NCBI RefSeq assembly: GCF_005239225.2
Contig: NC_133291.1
Span: 4,092,001 to 4,156,000, forward strand
Length of the DNA: 64,000 nt
Direction: 5' to 3'
Source of the DNA: Populus alba
Lineage: Eukaryota; Streptophyta; Magnoliopsida; Malpighiales; Salicaceae
In this document: positions 51,416 through 60,519 of the stretch, piece by piece
How the letters are laid out: each line of letters begins with the position of its first letter
Numbering within the stretch: the stretch's first letter is position 1
Made by a program: the position numbers and the translations under genes
Notes under the pieces: generated by a model
The model's input: only the letters and a program-made list of their open reading frames with translations
Told to the model about the DNA's origin: nothing
The model's database searches: none

Positions 51416-51650
51416 CTGGCATCACCAATCTAAGCTCGATGATTGCACTATATGCCAATGATGTTCTTTGTCGGGTTGCGCTGGGAAGGGATTTCTCTGG
51501 AGGAGGAGAGTATGATCGGCATGGGTTCCAAAAGATGCTTGACAATTTTCAAGCATTGCTTGGAGGATTCAGTCTTGGAGACTATTTTCCTTCGATGGAG
51601 TTTGTGCACAGTCTAACTGGAATGAAATTGAAACTCCAGTACACAATAAA
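51403..51650 (+). pseudogene. Cytochrome P450 (CYP71-like) fragment
   Basis: An open stretch of about 80 codons reads AESSPGITNLSSMIALYAND, then VLCRVALGRDFSGGGEYDRH, GFQKMLDNFQALLGGFSLGD and YFPSMEFVHSLTGMKLKLQY. This corresponds to an internal part of CYP71-clan monooxygenases (the NDV..RVALGR and GDYFP blocks). The heme-binding loop, the I helix and the N-terminal anchor are all absent, so it cannot be an enzyme. It overlaps the PPR fragment by a few bases on its left and runs directly into the hAT right end on its right. Confidence 0.8.
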
Positions 51651-51831
51651 TTGACTGGGTCTCACCCGGGTTTGACCGGGTCGACCGGGTCCCGGGTTGA
51701 CCCACCGGGTCAACTAGGTTTGACCGGGCCAATTCCCAAGCGGGTTTTGGCCTCCACCCGGACTGGTCCCGTGCCCGGGTCGGCCGGGTCCCGGGTCAAC
51801 CCGCCAGGCCGGTCCGGGTTTTAAAACTATG
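51651..51831. mobile_element. Right end of a third hAT-type element
   Basis: About 180 bp nearly identical in layout to the right ends at 20070-20252 and 53955-54091: gggtctcaccc, many CCGGGT words, ccaagcgggttttggcc, and the terminal cgggttttaaaactatg. No matching left end is seen before the gap. The 8 bases that follow, gttctccc, would be the target duplication; they belong to a copy of the EF-hand gene's 3' flank (listed), so the element inserted into that copy. Confidence 0.8.
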
Positions 51832-51975
51832 GTTCTCCCTGTATGTGATGTGATCAAAGATCAATCCAATAGCAGGATGGGTATTTTATTATTATATGGA
51901 GCTCCAGCCCTTTTACCTTTGCAAGAAGTAAACTACAGGCCCATTGAAATTGATCCACGCATCATTTATCACTTA
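51832..51975 (+). repeat. Copy of the EF-hand gene 3' flank
   Basis: About 140 bp almost identical to 59241-59375, including tcaaagatcaatccaatagc, ttattattatatggagctcc and cattgaaattgatccacgca. It diverges after catttat. It directly follows the third hAT right end. Confidence 0.9.
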
Positions 51976-52619
51976 TATATCAAAACGCGTGGGATTTCAA
52001 CGGTATATTTATTACTATGTAAAATTTTGTTTTTTTTTTTTTCTAGTTTAATCCTCAAATTTTGTTTTTAGACAATCAAGACCTATTTAAGAAACAATTG
52101 ATTTCAAATTCTTATGAAAAGATGGGATTGGTAGAGGAGGGATGAAATGAAAAAACATGACAAACATAGATGACATGCCATAAGTTTTAAAAACATTCAC
52201 TTTGGTCCTCCAACTTAAACAATCATGCAAATTATAAAATTGTGATCCCTCAAAATTGTTCCAATTCCATTTTAGTACATAGTTTTTTTTTTTGTTTTTT
52301 TCCCCTAATTGAGAGAGGAGAAAGAGAGGGGTTGCTAGATTTCAGCAGTAGAGAGAGAAACTTATCATTGACACTAATTTAGGCCACCAAAAAAAGAATT
52401 TTTGTATCAAATTATTTCATTTGATGCAAGTAGTTCATATTAGATATTTTTATACCTTAAAATTTCATGAAAAAATAAATCTGAGCTTAGATTGATTTTT
52501 TGTTTCGGGTTGAGTTCGGTTTTTAGAGTAGTTTTTTAGGTTTTTTTAGACAAACCAAGTTTCATCCTTAGAAATTACAACGTTGATTTTAGGAAGTGCC
52601 TTAATAATTATATCAAGAA
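51976..52619. other. AT-rich spacer without a gene
   Basis: Intergenic DNA with T-rich runs; nothing recognised. Confidence 0.5.
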
Positions 52620-53010
52620 GTGTAAGACAATTGAAACAGTAAATGCAACTTGACAAGTAAATTCTTTTCAGCTTCTCTTATGGAGTGAAATTTTGCATTG
52701 ATGTGCTTGGTCCTACTACGTTGAGCCAGATTTTGAGCAATGACAATGCTTGATTCGTTGTCACAGTAAAATGTAATTGGTGAGCTTTGTTATTAGCCTA
52801 AATCAAGAAGCAATTTATTTAACCATATTGCTTGATTTGCAACAGCTGCTAAGGAGATATACTTAGCGTTTATAGTAGATTGTGCCACAACTTCTTGCTT
52901 TCTTGTATTCTAGCAAATGGTGTCTGAACCAATTGTAAATATATAACCTGAAGTGTTGTTCATATCATCAACACTTTTTGCCCAATCACTATCAGCATAG
53001 CTGTCTAGTT
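52620..53010 (-). mobile_element. Decayed Ty1/copia RNase H fragment
   Basis: On the minus strand the sequence reads DSYADSDWAKSVDDMNNTSG, then YIFTIGSDTIC, a stop, QEVVAQSTINAKYISLAAVA, NQAIWLNKLLLDLG, stops, then CDNESSIVIAQN and RTKHINAKFHSIREAEKN. This is the C-terminal RNase H region of copia polyproteins. Several stop codons show long decay. No LTR was recognised beside it. Confidence 0.82.
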
Positions 53011-53109
53011 TAACTTCTATATGAACATTGCTAAGAGAATCGTGAATCTTTGAAAGCAAATTAGCTAGAAACATCAAAGTCAGGCCTGATTAATATCAAG
53101 TATAGTAGG

Positions 53110-54091
53110 CATAGTTTTGAAACCCGACCCGGTCAAGTGATCGGGTCACGGGTCGGATGGGTTGACCCGGGTTAAGTCAACTCAAAAAAAAAAATTACAA
53201 TGCAACAAAATTAACACCGCATTCACATTTTTATTGAATCAACAAATTTATTTCTTCTGCTCACATCACCACTAACTATTTTAGAAAACCCTAACAAACC
53301 TAATCCCCAAATCTCTGCTTCCAAATCTTTAGTTGAGGTGGCTCCGCAACAGAGCAATTATGCTTGCTATTTGCCTTCTCTGCTCATCCAAACTCCTCTT
53401 TAATGCCATTAAACCCTCTAACACTGTCTCTTGATTAAAGTCCTCAACGATTCCTTCTATTCTACTCATGTTTTCACCAGTACGATCCTCCGCTGAGAAA
53501 GGAAAGGGAGAAGGATAGGGACACCCATATAAGAGCGTTCGCGAGCAAGTTATTCTAGCTTCGCAAATTCGGCAAAGAGACAAGCCACGGAGGATGGGCG
53601 CCGTCTTTGAGAAGATTGTAACGTATTATGATATTAGAATAATTCGATTAAGCCTCGAGGCTCTTCTGAGTCGGATGGGAAAGAGAAGATGTTTTCCGGA
53701 TATTGAACAAGATCGGGATATTCAAACTCGAGAAGACAAGCTTGGGTTTTGTGAGAAACGGTACAGTTTGCGTTTCTTCTTTTGCCTTCAAATATGAGAT
53801 CGGAGGAAAGAATTTCTATTCATTGTGAGATTCTTGGTTTTGCTTCGCTGCTCGGAAATTCTACTCATGTTTGCTCCTTAGGCAGCAAGTGCAATAGGCC
53901 GGGATGCGGAGGTCGAAGGAAGAGAAGAGGCAGCGGTAGCAGCAGGAAAAAATTGAACCGGGTCTCACCCGGGTTTGACCGGGGTGGACCGGGTCCCTTC
54001 GGGTCGACCGGGTTTTTCCGGGCCAATTTCCAAGCGGGTTTTGGCCTCCACCGGGACCGCACGGCGGGCCGGCCCGGGTTTTAAAACTATG
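53110..54091. mobile_element. Second complete hAT-type element
   Basis: A 982-bp element with the same termini as the 18306-20252 copy (catagttttgaaacccgacc at the left, cgggttttaaaactatg at the right). It is flanked by a perfect 8-bp duplication, ATAGTAGG (53102-53109 and 54092-54099). Subterminal CCGGGT/ACCCGG motifs fill both ends. The interior differs completely from the first copy. It contains an 84-codon frame on the minus strand (53329-53583) whose second half, from MSRIEGIVEDFNQETVLEGL, looks helical, plus a 67-codon plus-strand frame at 53594-53797. Neither is a transposase; the interior may be captured host DNA. Confidence 0.88.
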
Positions 54092-54589
54092 ATAGTAGGT
54101 TACTTACCAAGCTTCTCATCATTCTTTTTTGAAATCTTCTTATTTTGTGCCAGCAAAGTTGTTACTTTTTTTTTTTTTTGGTAGAGATTCTAGCTTGAAT
54201 TTATTGAAAATATTAATTATATATTTTCTATGTGAAATGAAGATACCCGAACTGCATTGAGATATTTCCATCCCAAGAAAATAGTTCATTGAACCACAAC
54301 CTGAATATCATAAACAACAAGGAAAAAAAAAACAAAAACAGATTCTTAATAGTTCAACAAATCAAGATGTTGTGAAGCCATATATAGTCTGGAAATCAAT
54401 CATTGAACAACTTAACAAAGCTATTACGTGGAAGCATAGCTGGCTACGGACACAAGGATGGATTTAAGAATTTTGAAAAACAAGGTCTCGAATTCTTGCA
54501 ATAAACAAGTAAAGTGTTTTATTATAACAAATCTTTTCCACGCTTGCAAAAAGAAGAAATTAATTATTAATAAGTATGTTTGCTAATGG

Positions 54590-54870
54590 ATATTTATGTG
54601 GGTCGATCACTGGAGATGGATGTCCGCCCGAAATTTGAGACACCGCTAACACGTTTAAAGCTACAGAGTTACAGAGCCTGTTTCTGCAGCCTCTATCCAA
54701 AGCGGGTTGCAACCCATGTCTAATAGCTTGCAGCTCCCTGAGAGATTTGAACCAACACCAGAGAACCCCGAAAACCACACCAGCCAAGAGCCATTAACGT
54801 TACCAGGATTTCCAAGGCAGCTGCCATCCACATTCAATTTATCATAACCCTATCTAGGACGTTCTCAGCA
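54590..54870 (-). pseudogene. Decayed plant RNase H-like (RVT_3) domain
   Basis: The minus strand gives DKLNVDGSCLGNPGNVNGSW, then SGFSGVGSNL, and after a frameshift near 54740 ELQAIRHGLQPALDRGCRNR followed by LCNSVALNVL. This pattern is the RNase H-like domain found in plant LINE-type elements and derived host proteins. The usual acidic pair before ALNV (ESDAL) is replaced by NSVAL, so the site is lost. No reverse transcriptase was seen nearby. Confidence 0.7.
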
Positions 54871-55603
54871 TACATGGGTATGTGGTTTAACTGATTTAGT
54901 TTGCCCTCCTCAGAACTTCTCGAACTCCTCACTGGACAAAATGATTTTTCGGATCACCCAATCGTCACCAGCATATCTGTGGAAGCAATCAAACTTCTCT
55001 AAGAGATGTGTCTATGACAAACGTTGTTCTATATAGTTTTTGTAAGCTAATTGTTATTGTTTTATAGCATGAAAAATAATTCTACATAATTGTACTCGTT
55101 ATTAAATCAATATGTACGTTGGCCAACAAGCCACGCCAAGAATTAGTCTCCTGACTCGGAAGGGGCCGGAGGAAACCTTGTTGTTCAGCAAAAGATATGG
55201 AATAAGATTATTTTTCTCAATCCATAAAAATATAAAATGGATTATCAAAAGTAAAAAGAAGAAGAAGAAATCTTGTTTTCTAGTGTTTTTTAGAAGAAGA
55301 AAGGGGACTTCCTCTTCTTTCTTCGAATAGAATAAATAACTTGAACCTGGGCGCACTACAGCCCCATCGGTTATGCATCATTTATTCAAGAACAGTGCCA
55401 ATTGATCTCTTTCCGTAGAGACTTAGAGATACATCAATTTTCACTAACAAATAAAGACGGGATAGAGGGAAATGAACAAACTATCAAAATATTCACGGAG
55501 GAAGTGGCGGTGACGACGTTAATTGGCTATGGTGAATGTTTGGGGGCAGCGCGCGCGGTGGACGGGGAGAAAGAGTACTGAGCTTTAGATCTTGACTTGA
55601 GAC
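54871..55603. other. Spacer with one EF-hand flank fragment
   Basis: No gene. A short block at about 55360-55420 (ctacagccccatcggttatgc, then catcatttattcaagaac) is a shortened relative of the EF-hand 3' flank at 59336-59400. The rest is unrecognised. Confidence 0.45.
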
Positions 55604-57154
55604 TGTTAAGAATAAGATTCCTATTAGAAATAGATAACATGTATACTTTAGTTTCCATTGTAAAACTGATTCTATAGGATGATAAATTGCAGGACAGTAA
55701 TTGATTCCTAATCTATTGGAATAACTGTAAGTGCTTTTGTACAAGTATGTGATGTGATTAATAATACAATTCATTCAGCAAATTCTATTCTCTCTTTTCA
55801 ATTTACATGGATCGCTCTTTCCTTTCCATTGTCTTTTATGGATTCTTCAAAAACAAATATCTCAAGTCCCTATTTCACTCACCATTCCGATCATCCAGGA
55901 TTAATCCTGATTTCAAAACCATTAAATAGAGATAATTATTCTACTTAGAAAAGAGCCATGACTCTGACCTTAAATTCCAAGAATAAATTAGGGTTTGTCA
56001 ATGGCTCAATCAAAGCTCCCTCGGAAAAAATTAATCATGAAAAATATGCAGCATGGTCTCGGTGCAACAATATGATTCATTCTTGGATTATCAACACTCT
56101 TAGCCTAGAAATCTCAGACAATGTCATCTACTACTCAACCGCCCATAAAGTATGGGAAGATCTTCATGAACGATTCTCCCAAAGCAATGCACCTCACATT
56201 TTTGAAATTCAGCGAGACATTGAATGATTCTTACAGTGGCATTTGCGGATAGATCTTGCTAATGAATCCCCTCCCTTCAATTAGTCAAGCATACTCCTCA
56301 ATCTCACAAGAAGAGAAATAGTGTCTCCTAAGCTCAACGCTTACTGGTGATTGTTCTGGTAGTAGCGCTGCCATGGCAGTTCGACACAGCAACAATAGAA
56401 AAACTGGCAATTTTAGTGCAGGAACAGGGAGACCTGAGTGATTTCTGAGCTCACTCTGATTTCAAACTGAGAGTCTATTCTGACTCAGATTGGCAGGCTG
56501 CCCATTAACTAGGAGATCTACCACAGGGTACTGCATGTTCCTTGTCCCTTCATTGATATCTTGGAGATCAAAACAACATAAAACTGTTTCACTCTCCTCA
56601 GCAGAAGCAGAGTATCATGCCATGACAGGAGCATGTTGTGAGTTGACATGGCTCCGATGACTTTTGAGGGATTTAGGACTTTTGCATCATGAACCAAAGT
56701 TATTATATTGTGATAATAAGGTTGCATTGCATATTGCAGCCAACCTAGTTTTTCTGAGCGCACTAGACATATCGAGATGGATTGCCACTATATTTAAGGT
56801 CCAAGACGGTTCTGTAATAACAAGACATGTAAACTTTGAGCATCAATTGGCAGACATCTTTACCAAGCCCTTGGGGAAAGAAACTTTTGTTCCTATGGTC
56901 TACAAGTTGAGAGGTGCAGGATATCCACTTTCCAACTTGAAGGAAAGTGTTAAGAATAAGAATCCTATTAGAAATAGATAACCTGTATACTTTTGGTTTT
57001 CTACTGTAAAATTGATTCTATAGGATGATAAACTGCAAGACAATAATTGATTCCTTATCTATTGGAATGATTGTAAGTGCTTTTGTATAAATATGTGATG
57101 TGATCAAGAATACAATTCATTCCACCAAATTCTATTCTCTCTTTTCAATTTACA
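55604..57154 (+). mobile_element. Copia deletion derivative with both LTRs
   Basis: Two direct LTRs, 55604-55807 and 56948-57154, both beginning tgttaagaataaga and ending ctcttttcaatttaca (TG...CA). I estimate about 10% divergence between them, so the insertion is old. Flanks are GAGAC and GTGAC, a likely 5-bp target duplication with one change. The inside is only about 1.1 kb: a gag start at 55838 with a stop after RDNYST, continuing as a frame at 55958-56227, then a jump straight to RNase H words ([35 protein letters not shown]). Protease, integrase and reverse transcriptase are missing. It could move only with help and is probably inactive. Confidence 0.88.
55838..56227 (+). pseudogene. 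Copia gag remnant
   Basis: The frame from ATG 55838 resembles the copia gag N-terminus: PGLILISKPLNRDNYST, a TAG where the family has tryptophan, then KRAMTLTLNSKNKLGFVNGS, AAWSRCNNMIHSWIINTL and KVWEDLHERFSQSNAPHIFE. It ends at TGA 56225-56227, where the body of gag is deleted. Confidence 0.8.
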
Positions 57155-57249
57155 GTGACCGCAGCACTTGCAAGATTCGGTGGCAAATCTGTGGCAAATG
57201 TAAGTTCAAGAAAAAAGAGAGAAAATTCGGTCAAAAATAACGCAAAGGG

Positions 57250-57267
57250 TATTGAATTGATTGATTA

Positions 57268-57301
<34 letters not shown>

Positions 57302-57412
57302 CCAAGACTTGTAGCGTGAAAACATCTCTTACGTTCAAATTAAGCTAATCTGTTGTTATTCCATCGGGACAATGGGGTTTACAAGCGCTCAGCTTGTAAA
57401 AGCAATGGAAGC
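57250..57412 (+). repeat. EF-hand gene copy with its coding region deleted
   Basis: 57311-57370 matches 58771-58830 (leader of the EF-hand gene, gtagcgtgaaaacatctctt and onward) almost perfectly, and 57378-57412 matches 59511-59545 (downstream flank, tttacaagcgctc). The roughly 680 bp between, including the whole coding region, is absent. Upstream, attgattactcg is also shared, but the intact gene's AT run is replaced by (GT)15 at 57271-57300. Confidence 0.85.
57271..57300. repeat. (GT)n microsatellite
   Basis: Fifteen GT units at the place where the intact EF-hand gene has its AT/TATA run. Confidence 0.95.
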
Positions 57413-58650
57413 ATTAACAATGACCAGTGCCATGATTTGTTAGGGTCCTGAACTTCTGAATAAGCATGTTGGAGAAACTGAACTTGCAGTTCGGACATTG
57501 TTTTGTCGTGCAAGAACATGCTTGTCATGCATTTTTTATTTATTTATTAATTTAGATGTTCGTGTCAGTTTGCGCGCGCCTTAACTAATCCCATGGATCT
57601 TGAAGTTAACGACCATGTAAACCTCTAGTATCTATCATATTAGCAATTAGAGGATTCAAACCCGAAACCATATAGAAAATAAATCTTTTGGCTCCAAACT
57701 TTTACTACTAAATCCTTTATTATATGCTTGCCATGCACAATCTTCTTTGATGAGGTTTGTGGCTCCCATGTCTTTGTATTCATTAGTTTCCAGTTACTTA
57801 ATTTGATATGATGGATATATGTACTGGAAAGATAGAAGACTGAAATATTTGGCATTTTCCTTACTCTAGTGAACTCTGAATTTTGTGTACATTGGAAATT
57901 CCAAAGTACTCCATGTTTGTATCGTTCTTTCCTCTTTGATCTATTTGACTTTAATTTGTGAGATTCAAATTTAATGACCTCTAAAGTACTCACAGTGGGT
58001 TTTCTGGCTGATGAGGCGTTCTGAACATTGCATGTGCTCTTCTGGGTAATCTGAGATCCATTAAGTTTGTTGTACTTCGCAAGTGATTCATTTTGTTTTA
58101 TGGAGGTGGATGCTTTGACGACAACTCGTGGAAAAGAAGGGGGGTGGGTTGTCGAGCGGCTTTTAAACAAGGTCAATAACCTGCAATAACATTTCCTGAA
58201 TGGAAACATGCGTCTTTCTCCCTCTCCTCTCCATTTCTCTCATTGAAGCTTGTGTTTCTGGTGGCAGGCCTGAGGTGATGGAAAGGCTTTCAATAACCTT
58301 AACTTCTTTAAGACTTATTTCTTATAAAGTATGTTTTTTATATCTTTAAGAATTATGTATGATCTCTATGGTTTTTTTTTTTTTTTTTTTGAAACTCATT
58401 ACAATTTTCTTACGCCGGGACCTTTGCTTTCAATAACCTTAACCTCCTCATTAGCTGAGTTCAAAGCTTCGGACTCGTCTTCACTTATCTCCTCTAATTA
58501 ACTAATTGTCAGTCTTAAGCTTGCATCTCTCCCATAGGTTTAGACATGAACAGGAATAGGGAAATATATAGAAGTGTATCTGTGGTCCAAAATAAAAGGA
58601 TCAAAGATAAGCGAAGATCAGAACATATCCGTAAAGCAGAGCATTTTGTA
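57413..58650. other. Spacer between EF-hand fragment and gene
   Basis: No supported gene. The minus strand is open for 189 codons at 57640-58209, long for such AT-rich DNA, but composition and wording match no family I know. A long T run lies at about 58372-58390. Confidence 0.45.
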
Positions 58651-58726
58651 TATGGAATATTGCATGGAGATAAGTCGGTGTGTATATGGACTGCACTATT
58701 GAACTGATTGATTGATTACTCGAGCC

Positions 58727-58740
58727 ATATATATATATAT
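58727..58740 (+). promoter_or_regulatory. AT run acting as likely TATA box of the EF-hand gene
   Basis: Seven AT units about 92 bp upstream of the ATG, the only TATA-like tract at a suitable distance. Confidence 0.45.
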
Positions 58741-58831
58741 GCCTTGCTTTCAATCTAAACTGCAACAATCGTAGCGTGAAAACATCTCTTACGTTCAAAT
58801 TAAGCTAATCTCTTATTATTCCATCGGGAGC

Positions 58832-59116
58832 ATGGGTATTGATGTCAAGAACATAACACCACGCGGGCTACCCGTTTCTCGGCTAACTGAAGAGCAGTTG
58901 AGGGCAATTTTCATGGAGTCCGATATCAATAAGGACGGTCTTCTCAGCAAGAAAGAGCTAAAGCAAGCCTTCGGTCGTCTGGGTGCCTTGATCCCTGCCT
59001 TTAGAGCCTACCGTGGGCTGCACCATGCCGATGCCAACCACGATGGGGTTGTAGACAAGGACGAGCTCGATGAACTCATCAAATATGCTTATCGTCTTGG
59101 GTACAAGGTTACTTAG
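58832..59116 (+). CDS. Small two-EF-hand calcium-binding protein
   Basis: An intronless gene of 94 residues starting MGIDVKNITPRGLPVSRLTE. Two canonical EF-hand loops are visible: DINKDGLLSKKE (about residues 31-42) and DANHDGVVDKDE (about residues 69-80), with acidic residues at loop positions 1, 3, 5 and 12 apart from the usual Asn at 3. The linker FGRLGALIPAFRAYRGLHHA and the short C-terminus YAYRLGYKVT contain no further domain, membrane segment or signal peptide. Such small plant proteins act as calcium sensors or buffers; partners are unknown. Polyadenylation words AATAAA follow at 59199 and 59203. Fragments of its flanks are scattered over the preceding 7.5 kb, so it belongs to a broken local array. 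Confidence 0.9.
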   Translation: MGIDVKNITPRGLPVSRLTEEQLRAIFMESDINKDGLLSKKELKQAFGRLGALIPAFRAYRGLHHADANHDGVVDKDELDELIKYAYRLGYKVT

Positions 59117-59198
59117 AGCTTTAAAATGTAATTAAGCAAGGTTGTGCCGCTGTGCATGCGATGTGTGGCTTGCCGTGGCGTCAACCGGGGAAAATATA

Positions 59199-59208
59199 AA
59201 TAAATAAA
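59199..59208 (+). terminator. Poly(A) signal of the EF-hand gene
   Basis: Two overlapping AATAAA words about 85 bp after the stop codon. Confidence 0.6.
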
Positions 59209-59240
59209 ACTTATTTTCTGTGTCTTTTTTCGAAGAGATG

Positions 59241-59545
59241 GTTCTACCTGTATGTGATCAAAGATCAATCCAATAGCAGGATGGGTATTTTATTATTATA
59301 TGGAGCTCCAGCCCTTTTACCATTGCAAGAAGTAAACTACAGGCCCATTGAGATTGATCCACGCATCATTTATTCAAGAACGATGCCTCGTATTGATCTT
59401 TTTCAATTCAGAACTAAATTAAAACGAAGAAAAATGCATATATTAAGACTCGCCTCAAAAACTGAAGACATACAAAAAATTAGCATTGGATCAACCTGAA
59501 AGAAAAACTATTTACAAGCGCTCAACTTGTAAAAGCAATGAAAGC
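59241..59545 (+). repeat. EF-hand gene 3' flank, source copy
   Basis: This downstream flank recurs in part at 51832-51975, 55360-55420 and 57378-57412. A frame of about 80 codons is open in it but is probably not coding, because the copies carry length differences that break it. Confidence 0.75.
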
Positions 59546-59646
59546 AAGAAGGCTTGTGTTATTTACACGAAGATGATTGTAAAGAATGGTGAAGGGAGAA
59601 CAACTCGTCGGTGCTTTGCCATTCAACAACTGTAAATGATTTCCAT

Positions 59647-60006
59647 TTATGGACTCCGCAAGTTACGCAGGTGGCTGACCACATCATAGGAACTGCTAAG
59701 ATGTTGGTAATCAGCCCGGTGAAGAAGATTTCCTTGGACTTGGTCCGAGCCATTCGGTCCTGGGTCAAGTTGTGCTGTTTGCGATGAACAGCAGTGGCGC
59801 ACACGTATCCGGTGGTTTCTTGTCTCATTTGTGTTGCAAGTTCCACGACCTTTCACCACCAATATAGCTTCCTTGTCTCTGGTGTCTTCACACCATGAAT
59901 TTTGAGGGACACCATCAAGAAAAACTTCTAAAGTGGGGAAATCTTCAAGATGAATTGACACCTCGGCAATATGGCCTGGTTTAATTATACCAGCTGCTGG
60001 AGTGAC
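59647..60006 (-). CDS. Terminal exon of type II inositol polyphosphate 5-phosphatase
   Basis: On the minus strand a pyrimidine-AG acceptor (the AG lies at 60008-60007) is followed by 120 intact codons reading VTPAAGIIKPGHIAEVSIHL, EDFPTLEVFLDGVPQNSWCE, DTRDKEAILVVKGRGTCNTN, ETRNHRIRVRHCCSS and, at the end, RADYQHLSSSYDVVSHLRNL then RSP and TAA. This is the conserved C-terminal tail of plant 5-phosphatases of the FRA3 / 5PTase12-14 group, which have WD40 repeats followed by a 5-phosphatase domain; the catalytic part is not in this window. A Ty1/copia element begins 133 bp upstream of the acceptor, so the rest of the gene may lie beyond it to the right, or this may be an orphan piece. Confidence 0.78.
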   Translation of the reverse strand, partial: VTPAAGIIKPGHIAEVSIHLEDFPTLEVFLDGVPQNSWCEDTRDKEAILVVKGRGTCNTNETRNHRIRVRHCCSSQTAQLDPGPNGSDQVQGNLLHRADYQHLSSSYDVVSHLRNLRSP

Positions 60007-60139
60007 CTGATTCAAATTGCACAAATTTTGAAATGCACAAAGCGGTACTCTTGATCAACTATAATAGGTGTGTATAAGGGCGTGCTTATCAAGTGAAATC
60101 AAATGGTCATTACTGCTGTGTGTGCAAGCAATTGGATTT

Positions 60140-60462
60140 TGTTAGTTGATTGTTTTAGGACTGCAACGTGTCTAAGTATCAGAAATTATTTTATGCTTTC
60201 ATTCTGTTTTTAGTTTGTCCTAGTCTTTAGGAAGTGGTTAGTTTGTTGGCACACGTTGCTGTTCATGGCACACGTTGATGTTCATGGCTTAATTCTCGGT
60301 TTCAGTTTTTTTTTCTCTGTTTCTATTTAATGTAAGCTTGCTGCATAATAATATTTGAATTCCCAGTTTGTATTCCCTTATCTACTATTTCTATCTTTCT
60401 CCCTTCTCCATATCCATAAACTTCTACCTCTGTTATACTCCTTTCTTTCTTTAAAACTAACA
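60140..60462 (+). repeat. 5' LTR of the copia element
   Basis: 323 bp bounded by TG and CA with inverted 8-bp ends, placed directly before the primer-binding site. Confidence 0.85.
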
Positions 60463-60465
60463 AAT

Positions 60466-60477
60466 TGGTATCAGAGC
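60466..60477 (+). other. Primer-binding site (tRNA-iMet type)
   Basis: TGGTATCAGAGC, complementary to the 3' end of plant initiator tRNA-Met, three bases after the LTR. This is the standard copia arrangement. Confidence 0.9.
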
Positions 60478-60519
60478 TTTTATTGTTCTTAAGGGATCTG
60501 TGTGTGACTTTGACGTATC

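Noticed and set aside
57640..58209. 189-codon open frame (-)
   Set aside because: Its length is notable, but the text is basic, low in conserved features and unlike any family I know; without transcript evidence I do not call a gene.
59254..59499. 81-codon frame downstream of the EF-hand gene
   Set aside because: The sequence is a repeated flank present in partial copies whose length changes break the frame, so coding is unlikely.
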